Assembly: GCA_035772735.1 (NCBI GenBank)
Contig: JASDFA010000010.1
Span: forward strand, 157,234,501 to 157,298,500
Direction: 5' to 3'
Length of the DNA stretch: 64,000 nucleotides
Source: Datura wrightii
Taxonomy: Eukaryota > Streptophyta > Magnoliopsida > Solanales > Solanaceae
This document shows positions 34,489-47,189 of the stretch, one piece after another; the stretch's first letter is position 1; each line of letters opens with the position of its first letter. A program made the translations under genes and the position numbers. The notes below the pieces were generated by a model. It worked only from the letters and a program-made list of their open reading frames with translations. It was not told where the DNA came from and searched no databases.

Positions 34489-36180
34489 GATTAATCTTTT
34501 TTTTTAATATAAGAAAGCTCATGTGTTGGACATAGCATCGATAGGTGATACAAATGATTTTAGAAACTACGTAAGCAGTTATCGCCGATTAATAAAAACA
34601 AATAAAACCTATTTTTGTAATGACAAGTAAAAAATTAATTCAAATAATTTTTTTTCTTTGAGAAATGTAACCAAGTTCCATCTTTTCTTTAAGACATGCG
34701 TGTTAGATCCGTGTATCAGAAGTCTTAAGTTAATTTCTTCTTTAATCATTTGTTTTATTATAACATGGAAATGGGACCCGCAAAGATTGGTTGAATGAGT
34801 GATTTTCACATGAACGATTTGAGCTTGATTTTTCTTATTAATAATTTAGTCAGAATTTATTATGTTGAATTTTTTTAATAGACTAATACAATTTATATTT
34901 TCTACATAATTTATAAATTAATGTGTAACATAAGTTTATTTAATCACAATTGAAAAATAGCGATAGCAAATTTTTCCCGAGAGTTAAAAAAGAAAACATG
35001 GTAATGGCACTTATGGTAATAAAGCAGAAAGAACTTTTGAGCAGTGTTGACATGTCGACTGCAAAAACGCGTAAACCTTTGGAGTTTAGGCTAAGGCACT
35101 ACACGTGGCCTTAAATTTTTTTCCTTATAATGGCCTTTTTTGGGACATGAATCAATAATCTTTATTTGACAAAAGAAGAAAGATAATCAATAGTTTTGAA
35201 CTTATACTTTTTCATTTTAAAATAATTAATGTTTTTAATTTAAATATTTTTTAAAAAACTTATTTATTTTTTAAAAATTATATTTTTATTCATTCATTTT
35301 TAATAAATATCACTATTTAGTTTCTTTTTATTATGTAACTCTTTTTATTTAAATAAGAGTAAAATTGAAAGAATATTATTAATATTTTGTTAACTATATA
35401 AAATATCACATATTTTAAAATAAAATTAAAAAATACTATTTATTTTTAAACGAAGAAAACGGTAATTAACGTTGCATTGAAAAGAAGAGAGGAAAGAGAA
35501 AAGACGTTACAATTACAATTAAATGAAAAACGTCACAATTAGTGTGCTGCTTAACATCCAAATCTACCTAATGCATTGATAATTTAGAATAATATAATCA
35601 GTTATAACATGTAAAATTACATTGTGTCAATGCATATTACATATTTAAGTTATAGAAAACATTAAAAAGTTTATATGAACAGCATAGTTTAACGTTTGAT
35701 GGTAGATTCAATTGGTTATCAATATTTATTAATAATAAATATTTTGCAAGTAATTTGATTATATATGTAAGAATGTAGTTAAAAGTGAACTGAGAATTAG
35801 TACTAAATTTTGAATAATTTTTTTTTATTATATAAAAAAAATATTATAAAATTAATTGAAATGCATCCAAATTGATTCAGATACAAATGACAAACAGATA
35901 CTTGTCAAAATTGACCAACTTACACGGAGCATGTAAGACAGTCATATATCAACCTTATATATTTTTCCTCGAAGTGCAATTTTTAAGGCAAAATTTCAGG
36001 TTTTTGGTTCTAGAAGAAGAGGCACAAGGTTTTCATGATCATCAACTGACTAAAGTTTTCTGGTTTTCAACTCCACTAGGTATGAACTGTATAATGTATA
36101 CAGATCTAAATTGGAATAAAATATTTGCATAGCGCATAAAGATCCGGTCCGGTCCTTAAATCTAGGATATTCATAGACTA
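34489..36180. other. AT-rich intergenic region between copia element and PLD gene
   Basis: No gene supported. From about 35195 to 35460 there is a very AT-rich block with words resembling the MITE-like repeats near 42100-43100. The short ORFs do not resemble known proteins. Confidence 0.4.
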
Positions 36181-36686
36181 TATTAAAAAGCGGTACTGCT
36201 CCTCTCGTTCTGCTCTCTTACCATTCAGCTCTTCCTTTTGAACACCTCTTATATACATTAATTTAAGAAAAAGGAACTTTCTTGGATCACAATCTCGTCA
36301 TTCCTTTACTCCTCTTACAAGCAAGATTGGATCATATATTCTCACTTCAATTTTCCTTTTGTGGGTGTAAGATTTCAGATCTCTTTCGTCTTAACTTTCT
36401 TGATTTTCTGATATCAGTTTTAGCAAAGCTTTTAACTTTTCATTTTCCAACTTCTGGTGTGATTTCAACTTTGTTTTACTTGTTGAGTTAAGAAAATTGA
36501 TATTGCCGACCCCAACTAATTTGGGATCCATACATAGTTGACTGTTTGGTTTGTGCTCAATTTTGCTTCCCTTTTTCAGTAGAGTTTGTGTTTTGTAGTA
36601 TCCTTTTGTGGGTTTAGCGTTCTGCTGCGAACTATATGGTTGAGGGTGTAATGTGGGTTTTTGATCTTTGAATAAGCAGGTGAAGA
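36181..36686 (+). promoter_or_regulatory. 5' leader region of phospholipase D alpha, probably with an intron
   Basis: A pyrimidine-rich leader-like stretch (about 36195-36380) is followed by intron-like sequence ending in AATAAGCAG at 36679, an acceptable 3' splice site 7 nt before the ATG. A 5' UTR intron is common in plant PLD alpha genes. The donor site could not be settled from sequence alone. Confidence 0.45.
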
Positions 36687-39600
36687 ATGGCTCAGATTCA
36701 ACTTCATGGAACTCTCCATGTCACGATCTACGAGGTCGATAATCTGCAGTGTCACGAGGGTGGACACTTCTTCAGCAGGGTAAGTATACATGTGATCTAT
36801 GTTCTTGATCGACTTGGTTTGTTAGACCCGTTGCATTCAATTTCAATTTTTTCCCCCTTATGCTTTGCCTGAATTGTGTTTGCTTGTATGGAGGATTGGA
36901 TCAGTTGTTTCCAAATTAGTACTATTTTTTTGAAGGGCTAACACTCTTAGAACCCCTAGTGCAGAGTAGGATGGATAGGTTCTCCATGTCGATTCTCGAT
37001 TGAGCTAAATATAAGTTATGGCTGTACCATGAAGCTTATGAAGAGTGCTGCTTTTGCTAGCTGCTAAGTTATACTGAGATTTTCATACTAGTTCTGGACT
37101 TAAGTTGCTTCCTTGTGATTACACCTGAGCCTTCTCTCGGAACATCATAAAGCCCTGATGGACTATGCAACACAGTTAGTTGGATAATTTAAACGAGTCT
37201 CTGATTAAAAAATATGATTAAGGTAATTATAGGGTTTTGGCGATTAGGTTAAATAGGCTAGTAGAAGGTAATTATTGGTTACATCCATCTGTTAAAATGG
37301 ATTTTGTTGATTCTCTACTTTTCTTTCAAGCATCAACATATGGAATGCATACTTTGTGATGATCTAATTCTTTCAATCCCTCAATTCAATAGCAGCACAA
37401 ACATAGGTTGTGGCGTTTGAGCAAGCATAGTTTCATGATACAGAATCCTGTAGTTTGTCCACATGGAAAAACCTAAGGTTAAAGCTGATGGAGAAATTTA
37501 CATATGCCCTCTGTACTTTAGATTTTTTTTACCCAGTAATACATGTAATAACTTTCTTGTGCTAATTAATCTCAATAATTCTCCTGTTAGACAAGTGAAT
37601 CTGTTGTACAAGGATCCACATTATAAAAATTGTTATTTAAGTGGAAGCATGCTAGAGGGGTGGGTCCATACACCCTGAGTTCAATGTTGGGCTATACAGT
37701 AACCAGTATTTAGTGCACCTCATATTTTCAGCTAAAAATATGGTTTCAGGAAGTAACATCAAATGATCTTTTATTGATAAATCTCTGTAATTTGCTGATC
37801 TCTGTATATGATTTGCATAAATTGCTAATGGAACATAGCCAACTTTCTGTTAAATGTTCTAGCCTTTTTTCTTGATAGATCTATTGGAATTCTAATCCCG
37901 ATTTGACTAAAATAGGGTCCTTCACGAGAAAATGATTGCTCCTTTTATGACAAATTCGATTTTGAAATCTCATATTTCAGATAAAGCAACATGTTGAGGA
38001 GACAATTGGTATTGGAAAAGGAACTCCAAAAATTTACGCTACAGTTGATTTGGAAAAGGCTAGGGTTGGGAGAACCAGAACCATAGAAAATGAACCAAAC
38101 AATCCAAGGTGGTATGAGTCTTTTCACATTTACTGTGCTCATATGGCTTCAAATGTTATATTCACAATCAAAGATGACAATCCCTTTGGTGCATCCTTAA
38201 TTGGAAGAGCTTATGTTCCGGTTGAAGAACTTTTGGAAGGGGAGGAGATTGATAAATGGGTTGAGGTACTGGATAAAGAAATGAATCCTATAGCAGAAGG
38301 TTCTAAAATCCATGTTAAGCTACAGTTTTTTGATGTCACTCGAGATCGTAACTGGGGACGTGGAATTAGAAGCTCTAGATATCCTGGTGTCCCTTACACT
38401 TTCTTTGCACAGAGAGCAGGATGTCGGGTTTCCTTGTATCAAGATGCTCATGTGCCAGACAATTTTATTCCTAAAATCCCTCTCTCTGGCGGAAAACATT
38501 ATGAGCCCCACAGATGTTGGGAAGACATCTTTGATGCTATTACTAATGCAAAGCACTTGATTTACATTACTGGCTGGTCAGTATATACTGAAATAACCTT
38601 GGTGAGGGACTCGAGGAGGCAAAAACCGGGAGGAGACATCACGTTGGGAGAGCTGCTCAAGAAGAAGGCAAGCGAAGGTGTTAAAGTTCTTATGCTTGTT
38701 TGGGATGATAGGACGTCCGTGGGTTTGCTAAAGAAGGATGGTCTGATGGCCACTCATGACCAAGAAACTGAACAGTACTTTCAAGGTACTGATGTACACT
38801 GTGTCCTCTGCCCTCGGAATCCTGATAATGGTGGAAGCATTGTTCAAGATATAAAAGTCTCTACCATGTATACCCATCACCAGAAAATCGTAGTAGTTGA
38901 CAGTCCACTGCCCAGCGGAGAGTCGGAAAAGAGGAGAATTCTGAGTTTTGTGGGAGGTATTGATCTTTGCGATGGGAGATATGATACACCTTTCCATTCG
39001 CTTTTTAGGACATTGGACACTGCACACCATGATGATTTCCACCAACCTAATTTTCCTGATGGCTCAATTACCAAAGGTGGACCAAGGGAGCCCTGGCATG
39101 ACATTCACTCTCGACTTGAAGGCCCAATTGCTTGGGACGTTCTGTTTAATTTTGAGCAAAGATGGAGAAAGCAGGGTGGAAAGGATGTTCTTGTCAACTT
39201 TAGAGAGCTTGATGATATCATAATTCCACCATCTCCGGTGATGTACCCTGATGATCATGAAACATGGAATGTTCAGTTATTCAGATCAATTGATGGGGGG
39301 GCTGCTTTTGGCTTTCCTGACACACCTGAGGATGCAGCAAAAGCCGGTCTTGTCAGTGGGAAGGATAACATAATTGATAGAAGCATCCAAGATGCTTATA
39401 TTCATGCTATTCGCCGAGCAAAAAATTTTATCTACATTGAAAATCAATATTTTCTTGGAAGCTGTGCTGACTGGCAGTGTGATGATATCAAGGTAGAGGA
39501 CATAGGTGCTTTGCATGTCATTCCAAAGGAACTTGCGTTGAAGATTGTCAGCAAGATTGAAGCTGGGGAAAGGTTTGCTGTTTATATTGTGGTTCCAATG

Positions 39601-40659
39601 TGGCCAGAAGGAATCCCTGAGAGCGCGTCAGTACAAGCAATATTAGACTGGCAGAGGAGGACAATAGAGATGATGTATAAGCACATTGTTCAAGCAATGA
39701 GTGCTAAAGGTATTGAGGAAGATCCCAGGAATTATTTGACATTTTTCTGCATTGGTAACCGGGAGGTGAAGAAGAGTGGAGAATATGAACCTTCTGAGAG
39801 CCCAGAGCCTGATTCTGATTACATGCGAGCTCAGGAGGCTCGACGCTTCATGATATATGTCCACTCCAAGATGATGATTGGTAAGTACTGGTTTACAATT
39901 ATAGTTCTATCTTATTATTGGCTTTCTGATAAGGTGAAATCTATAGGTCTAGAATAAGTCCGGAATAAACAGTTTTTAAATGACTGAAGAATCGAAGTCG
40001 GTAATACTTCCAACTTTTTTTTAATTTGTTCATTTGATGAACTTTTGAGAGTTTCAGAATTGAATATAAGGGAAGGACGGTTAGAGTAAGTGTTAAAAAT
40101 GTCTCGGTGCATTCCAAGTGAAAATGGTTACAGGTTGCTTTCATGGCTTATGCCAACGCGTTTTTCATGCAAACTGTACTGCATAAACGTTATACTAGTT
40201 CATAACTAACTTTATTTCTGAACAGTGGATGACGAGTACATCATAGTTGGATCGGCCAACATAAACCAGAGATCTATGGATGGTGCTAGAGATTCAGAAA
40301 TAGCTATGGGAGCCTACCAGCCTTATCATTTGGTCACCACTCAACCAGCTAGGGGTCAAATTCACGGTTTCAGAATGGCATTGTGGTACGAGCATCTTGG
40401 TATGCTGGATGAGACCTTCCAACATCCAGAAAGCGAGGAATGCGTGAGGAAGGTGAATCAAATAGCTGATAAATACTGGGATCTGTATTCAAGTGAGAGT
40501 CTGGAAAGAGATCTACCTGGTCACTTGCTCCGCTACCCCATTGGAGTGGCTAGTGAAGGGGATGTCACGGAGCTACCAGGCCATGAGTTTTTCCCCGATA
40601 CCAAGGCCAAAGTTCTTGGTACTAAATCTGACTACCTTCCTGCTAACCTCACTACATAA
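36687..40659 (+). CDS. PLDalpha: Phospholipase D alpha, 3 coding exons
   Basis: Hydrolyses membrane phosphatidylcholine and related lipids to phosphatidic acid and the free head group, in membrane turnover and stress or ABA signalling; calcium acts through the N-terminal C2 domain. Exons are 36687-36779, 37981-39880 and 40226-40659. GT-AG junctions and phases close to give 808 aa, the usual length of plant PLD alpha. The C2 domain covers roughly residues 1-155 and starts MAQIQLHGTLHVTIYEVDNL. The first HKD motif is H331-K333-D338 (HHQKIVVVD). The second, H659-K661-D666 (HSKMMIVD), is completed only by joining exons 2 and 3. The conserved IENQYF block and the C-terminal DLPGHLLRYP are present. 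The three-coding-exon layout matches the alpha class. It appears intact. Confidence 0.96.
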
Positions 40660-42539
40660 GTGGATAATTCTCGCATTAACTCGTACATTACTTGAAAGGT
40701 GCAGTTTGTTGCGGAATAATACATGATACTACTTTTTTCTTCAGATTTCTCTTGGGCGTTTTGTTGGACACAGTCCATGTGAGTTTGTTTGTATGAGGTG
40801 ACCTTTATTGACTGCAGTCTTTGTTGTAGTTTTGCTTTTTACATTATACATGCTTGTTTTTGAATATTCACAGAATTAGATTTGCCAATCTTTGGAAAAT
40901 TAGCCCTGCAATATGTTCCTCCTTTAGTCTCTATATCCAACTTCATCTTTGTTACGCCATTTTCCCCCCAAAAAATCATGCACAAATCGAGTATGTAATC
41001 ACTTGTCACCTAAACTAAAGTAAGATCTAAAAGGGATTTTGCGCGAGGTCTTTAGTAGTGGGCTTCTTGTAAAGAAATGGATTGGCCCCAAAAAGCTAGC
41101 TTATGACGGGAGATTGTCCAAGTCTATACAAGAAGACCGTCCAGACTTATTATTTATTTGGTATTCATGGATTCAGTGGGAAACTTGGAATGAAAGAATG
41201 ATGTGTTTTGCTTCTTCATGTCCCTGTGATGAAAGGATAACGAATAGGAGCAGAAAGAGATCGGTCAAAGTGGGAATTTGAAAGGAGTTTATTGGGATGG
41301 GAACAAACAAACGGTGGCGTTAACCTATTAACGTTATTTGGATGTCACACCTAACCTAACAACTATCGTTGTTGTTACAAAACAATACCTTTGGTTTTAT
41401 CCTTAAAGGATTTTCGGTCAAGGATTCCCCTTCTAGAATGCTTAATGCAATCAATCATGACATCTTCGCTTACCTACTCCCTTCTAATTTCATTCCGGAA
41501 AAAAAAATAAAAACATATGTGGCCAAACGAACACTAAAAATTAAAAAGCTTCAAAATAAAGAAAATTATCAATCTCTTTCCTATAAACAACAAAAAGAAA
41601 AGAAAAAAGTCCAAGCCATTTAGAACAGAGTACCATGTACATGTTCTCACCTTTCACTTTTTTTAGATGGGGATATAATCCTTTTCTACTTTAGTTGTAT
41701 CATTCTCTACACCTTTTCTTTTTCCATCTAAAGGCTTTCCAACAATGACTATAAGTTTTATTAGCAATCAAAAATCAACAAAAAAAAGAACTAGATAAAG
41801 AACAAATTAAAATCCTTTCTTGTCTGCCACATTTTCCAGCAACCTTTTTTGATGTCTCACTTCATTAATTTTCTTCTTCTTCTTTGTTTTGTTTAGTATT
41901 TTATTGTTCAACTTTTTGAAGGGGGAATCGGGTTCTTATGATTAAATTAAGCTAAAAATGTCAAAAGAGAATAGGTAGTGTGCGCAATATAATATTCAGC
42001 GTTTTGGTGCGGTCGTTAAATTCAACTGTGCATAAAAAGTATGGCACACAAATACAAAAGGAACATTTGTGAATACGGATCATATGTTGTTTTAAGAAAC
42101 ACAATATTTAATGTTTGATTTTTATAAATATCTAAAATTTTATAAGATATTTTTTGCGTTTTAAAATAAGTTATGTTTTTAGTTTGACACATTCCTTAAT
42201 AAAATTATTCATTCCTATAAAATAAAATATAATTTTACCCACTTACTCTTAATAAATATCTTTAAAAATATGTAACTTTTTAGAATTTTTTTTGTTATAT
42301 AAAACTCTCTCTCTTGAAGAATGAAAAAAGTCTTGAATCGATAGTTAAAGAGATGAGCGGACTATTTATATGAACTTGGGCAATCCTCCCCTCACAAGCT
42401 AGCTTTTGGGATTGAATTAGGTCCAAAATCCATTTCTTTAAAAAGGCAAACACCTAATTACGAACCAAGAGTGTAAAAATTTATATTAATTGTAAAATTT
42501 TAAAATTATTACTTCATCATTTTTAAAAAGATGGTGTTT
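40660..42539. other. Downstream region of PLD alpha and intergenic DNA
   Basis: The first few hundred bases should include the PLD 3' UTR. The stretch at 41040-41330 is less AT-rich and carries an open frame of 80 codons, but I recognise no protein in it. The rest is AT-rich with degraded repeat words. Confidence 0.4.
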
Positions 42540-42650
42540 TCATCTTCATTTTATTTCAAAATAACAGGTGTTTTACATAATCAAGAATACATTAAAGTTG
42601 TTCTTTCAATTTCACCCCTGTTACAAAACCAAGATATTACTAAAGAACTA

Positions 42651-42990
42651 TTCCCTCCGTTTTAAAATAAATGATATTTTAGCCTTTTGATTTTGTTTCA
42701 AAATAAGTTATGTTTTACATAATCAATAAGACACTAATGATGTTCTTCAATTTTGCCCTTATTTAAATGAAGAAAGTTTTACATAATCAAGAAAATATTA
42801 AAGAGTTACATTTTTTTCAAGATATTTATTATGGGTAAGTAGCATGCATGAAGTAGTCAGATGCTTCTTCTATTCTTTTCCCTGGCGCAGCTGGGACTTG
42901 AACTAGAGACCTCATCCGTATATTTTTTTATATCTAGGAATAAATAGTTTTCTTAAGCTAAAAACACAACTTATTTTGAAACGGAGGAAG
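42651..42990. mobile_element. Inner Stowaway-like MITE
   Basis: Ends are TTCCCTCCGTTTTAAAATAA and its complement form TTATTTTGAAACGGAGGAAG, flanked by TA on both sides, the Stowaway (Tc1/mariner) target signature. Its middle (about 42845-42950) departs from the family sequence and carries an unrelated segment. Confidence 0.8.
42845..42950 (-). other. Foreign segment in the MITE, possibly SINE or tRNA-derived
   Basis: On the minus strand this stretch contains GTTCAAGTCCCAGCTGCGCC, which resembles the B-box and 3' half of a tRNA. No A-box or full cloverleaf was found. It may be a fragment of a tRNA-derived SINE that replaced part of the inner MITE. Confidence 0.3.
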
Positions 42991-43130
42991 TACATCTTTT
43001 TTTTTTATTAAAATTTATCAAGGGTAAGTTAGTAAAAATTACATTTGTACTCTAAAAATTAAGTATTTTTTAAAGGGATATGTTCAAACTAAAAATATCA
43101 CTTATTTTGAAATTCAGAGAGTATATAAAA

Positions 43131-44599
43131 GCACACACATACATAATTAATTAATTATTTATTTTTATCTCCATATTTAGTTAATAATATGGCCAAAAAA
43201 ATAATAATATTAAATTAAAATTAAATAATAAATGAAAATAATTTTATTAAATTGTTTTTTATTAATATATTTAAGAGATGTAATATACATATATATGTAA
43301 CAAATAAAAAGAATTGAAGGGGGCATTAACTTGTAACGAGAAGAAGAAGCGAGAAATTTCCACGTCTCTTCAATTCTCCACCTTTTTAATTCCCTGAGCT
43401 ATTGGCACATCGACACGACTTCATCAATCCATTCTTTTTTCCATTCAACACATTAATCACACACTTGCTGGCCCTGTGTGTAACTCACTGTCCAGCTCTA
43501 CACAACTTAAAACTTTGACCATCCAACCTACTGTCTTCTCTCTTTCCCTGTCGTGCGGTGCACTATTGAAAGCTAAAGCTACGGAGTGAGATTCGAAAAA
43601 AGATAAAATATAAGTCAATCTTATTTTTACTTTTATTTTTACTTTAGAGTTAGAAAAATTATTTTTTATAGACCTTTGGCATAAAGATAAATAAATTAAA
43701 GTAATTTAGAAAAGAAAAAACGGATTCAATAAGGAACGTCAAATATCATCTAAATAAAAATATTACGATACATAATGTTCAAAAATAATAGATAATATCA
43801 AAAATTATGTGTAAAATAATAATATTAGGACTACTAATACAGAAAAACAACACTCTACAATCTCTACTCCCTGCTAACCTACTGTGGTGATACGTATCCT
43901 TCACAAACTAAAGCTATAAAACCAAACCAAAAATATGAGAAAAATCCATTCCGCTACTGTTCTTTTCTTACACTAGTATTTAAAAAAATTACACTATAAA
44001 TACAATTTTACCTTATGCTAACAACTTAGGGGACTATTTTTATCGAATTATGAATTAATTGATATAAAAAAACGAAATTCGAACTTTGTTCAACTTCAAG
44101 AGGTAACAAATGTCAAAGTTACTGGAAGATCAATTTTTTTTCTCCACTACGGGGGGTGAATATTAGAGTTGTCAGTATGAGTCGGTTTAATTTATGTAGG
44201 TTTTAGAAATTGACGAATTAGATTGAATTGATCCATCATTTTAATAAATTTTAAAATAACCAGTTCAATCCTTACTATGTTGCGGATTGCACTAAACCAA
44301 CCTGTTCTTTTTTTAAAAAAAAAAAGATTTTAATTTTTTTTTAAAAATAATTTTAATTTAAAAATATTAATATAAATATTTACAAGATAATATTACACGG
44401 TGTTATTATTTGCTAACCATGTCTCATATTCACAAATAAAATAATCCTGATAATACTCATTGGACATAAAGTTTCTGCGAAACTAAAGAACTTCTGACAT
44501 GATTCCATTCAAATCAAATAGATATATTAATAAACAAACTAAATAGTAAATGTGTAACAGTTCAACTGACTAAATAGAAATATTAATCGATTTTTCTTC
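43131..44599. other. AT-rich intergenic region
   Basis: No gene supported. A less AT-rich block at 43320-43580 looks like an old promoter or leader fragment, but no downstream coding exon could be joined to it. The rest consists of A/T-rich repeat-like sequence. Confidence 0.4.
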
Positions 44600-44791
44600 T
44601 AATAGTTGAGTGTAATTTCACAGTTTGATATGTTTGTTTGCCTATTACATGGTCAGCACAAAATTGAGTAATTACACTCTCCATTTCACAGAGAGAAGTG
44701 ATAATTACAGATAATTACAAGATTATTTTTTAATTTCTTCATTTTTATTTTTATTTTAATTTACCTTCTTTGTTTCTATCATTTTTAATTT

Positions 44792-44833
<42 letters not shown>

Positions 44834-45780
44834 TATTTTGTTTTATTTTTAAAATATTTTTTTATTTTACATTATTTATCTTTTATTTCGTTTCTTCTCA
44901 TTTTTCAACCTTACTTTTATGTGATTTCATATAATTGCTTGTATTTCTTATTTCTTATTTTTCTTATTTTTCTTATTTTCTTCATTTAACTTAAATGCAT
45001 TATTATTCTAGTTGTTGAATTAACATAGAATTTCATTGTTAAATGATGTTATAGACTTATTTTTCTTTTCCTTTGAATTATATCTACTTAAGTTATCTTG
45101 CTTATTTTAAGTTATGTTGGAATTTGACATAAGAGTATTATGTTAACCTTTTTTCTTGATTTTGAATTTATGTCATATTTTCGGTTCTAATTTATTTATT
45201 TTAGTAGTATTGACTTATTATTTCACATTGCATGTCATTCATTTTTAGTTAGAATTGATAGATGAGCTTTTGTCAAATATTTGAATAATTTTATGACATT
45301 GTATTTATAATATTAATAATATTTTTGTCAAACATGCATTCCATTATGTTTTAAAAATTATGACTTTTAGTTTTTATAATTAATTAAATTAAAATAGCAT
45401 TAATTTGAGAATATATATCAATTATTTTTTGTCATATTAGTTAAAGATATATATTTATTAATTACTATATTTTTCAGAGATAATATATATCTTAAATACC
45501 TAATTTAATCATTTGTAAAGAGACATATTTATCAAATATTAATTTTTGATAATTAAATTTTATTTTTAAAATTTAATTCAACTGTGTAATTACACTTATA
45601 CAACCAAACAATACGCTTGTAATTATACTGTAATAATAATATGACAAACAAACAGGTCATCATAATTACTTTACCATGTAATTACTAGACCATATAATTA
45701 ATACCTATTAATTACACCAATTTTAATTATACAGTATTTTTCAACACAGACTCTTAGTTAAAATAATTATTTAAGCAGAG
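44600..45780. repeat. Dispersed repeat, copy 1 (no coding capacity)
   Basis: Shares long colinear stretches with 53040-53890, for example TTATGTTGGAATTTGACATA versus TTATATTGGAGTTTGCCATA, and CATTGCATGTCATTCATTTT, CAAATATTTGAATAATTTTA and CAAACATGCATTCCA. No ORF. Probably a non-autonomous DNA element or other dispersed repeat; ends not resolved. Confidence 0.65.
44795..44829. repeat. (TA)n microsatellite
   Basis: About 17 uninterrupted TA units inside dispersed repeat copy 1; not present in copy 2. Confidence 0.95.
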
Positions 45781-46511
45781 TTTAAGTTTTGACTCCTTCA
45801 ATTATTTTTAATATTCTATTTTATTTTTTATTAATTTTTTATTTGACCTACGAATCGGCCCAACCCACCTCACTTAAATTTTAAGGACCAATAGGCTTAC
45901 TTGAGCCAAACTAAAAATTGTCACTCTTAAATGAATTTCAAAAATTATTACTCAACTTTAGCAAATCACAAATTACATTAAGTCGACTCAACAAGTCTAG
46001 CTATATTGACAGATTTGCTCAATCTAGAGTAAATAAAAAAATTGAATGAAATTCACTCTTGATATTAGTAATGTGTCTTAAGTTTAATTTAAGCTTAAAA
46101 ATTAACTCAAAAAGACAATGTTGGCCAAGATTATGTAATGAGACAAAAATTTCACTCATAACCGATATGGACTTCAATATCAATGTTTATTAAAAATCCA
46201 CACTAGGTATTTTAATGTGTTTTGTGTATATAGAGGAGTAGCCGAGCATATCCACATTCGCACCTACTCTGTCCTTCAACCTCTCTCTAACGGCTCGCGG
46301 GCCACGGCAGCAAGAAGTAAGTAGCGTGTGTCAATTGCAAATTAGCTGGAGCTTAGCCGGCCCGCCCGTCCGTCCGTCCGTCGGCTACACGAATTAATCA
46401 TACATCTCTATACTACTGAACGAAAAAGCCGTCTCTTATTTTCTTTCTTACTTATACATTGATTCATTTTTCTTCTGAATTTCATCAATTTCAATTCTAC
46501 CATTAATTACT
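45781..46511 (+). promoter_or_regulatory. Upstream region of the small basic-protein gene
   Basis: The last 250 bp become GC-richer, with a short CCGT tandem run near 46365-46381, then an AT-rich leader up to the ATG. The position fits a promoter and 5' UTR. No specific motif was assigned. Confidence 0.4.
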
Positions 46512-47189
46512 ATGTCGAATTTGTTGGGCACACAAGGTGTCGTCTTGGCAACAGCCATGGCAGTTTCTGCCGGCACCGTCATTCTTTTTGATCTTCTTCG
46601 GGAAAAGTATTTGTCAGATGCCCACCTTGAAATCACCAAGAATATTCAAAATTCTCCACACGAAAAGCGTATTCTCAAGTCTTGTTTATCTTCAGGTACT
46701 ATTTAATTTCTCCTAACTTCCTGGAAAACCATGTAGTTCCCCGGTCTCAATTTATATCACACTTTATTGAGTCAAGTTGATTAATTTTTAAAATTAAAAG
46801 AGATTAAATCACCTCAATATTTTTAAATTTCAAATTTAATTATTTGAAAAAATATTGATCAAAGTTCATATAAATTAAAATCTCAAGAGAAAAAAAAGTG
46901 TTATATAAATTAAAAACGGAGGAAGTAATTGATAATTATTGAATGTGGCAGTTGTCATGTTACAGGTGAAAAGAAGAAGGATTCGAGGAAGAAGAAGAAG
47001 AAGAAGAAGAAAAGAGTTCGTTTTGCAGCAGATGTGAAAGATCCAAACAGTAATGGCGAGGAATACAGAAGAGAATATAGAAATAGAAATTCTTGTGGGA
47101 AGGAGATTTCGGATATGCCCGCGAATCGTAGAGCTTTGTACACTGGAATTCTCAAAGATCGGATGCATCGCTTGGAATTCTCTTATTGA
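46512..47189 (+). CDS. Small plant-specific basic protein with N-terminal hydrophobic segment, 2 exons
   Basis: Exons 46512-46695 and 46966-47189 (GT-AG, phase closes) encode 135 aa. Residues about 9-27 (GVVLATAMAVSAGTVILFD) form a hydrophobic segment that could be a membrane anchor or signal. Then comes a short linker and a run of lysines and arginines encoded by an AAG repeat. The conserved-looking tail is RVRFAADVKDPNSNGEEYRR and MPANRRALYTGILKDRMHRL, ending EFSY. I recall small uncharacterised plant proteins with the MPANR-ALY-GILRDR tail, but no function can be assigned. The lysine run could also act as a nuclear signal if the N-terminus is not membrane inserted. The strong C-terminal block and clean splicing argue for a real gene. 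Confidence 0.8.
46983..47012 (+). repeat. (AAG)n microsatellite coding for lysine
   Basis: Tandem AAG codons within exon 2 of the small basic-protein gene give the poly-lysine run; length variation would change the protein in frame. Confidence 0.9.

Larger units (their letters stand above)
42540..43130. mobile_element. Stowaway-like MITE interrupted by a second copy of the same family
   Basis: The outer copy begins near 42545 (TTTCAAAATAACAGGTG) and stops at CTAAAGAAC about 42648. It resumes after the inner copy with ATTAAAATTTATCAAGGGTA near 43010 and ends with ACTTATTTTGAAATTCAGAG about 43125. The order of the halves matches the uninterrupted relative at 53487-53772. The outer copy has decayed termini, so its exact ends are approximate. 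Confidence 0.75.

Noticed and set aside
39881..39957. Extension of PLD exon 2 past 39880
   Set aside because: The frame stays open to 39957 but runs into intron sequence; splicing at GTAAGT restores the HSKMMIVD motif and the standard C-terminus.
41039..41281. 80-codon plus-strand ORF downstream of PLD
   Set aside because: No recognisable motif, no splice partner. It remains possible as an unknown but is not supported.
42885..42925. Functional tRNA gene
   Set aside because: Only a B-box-like and 3'-half-like word is present; no A-box or cloverleaf.
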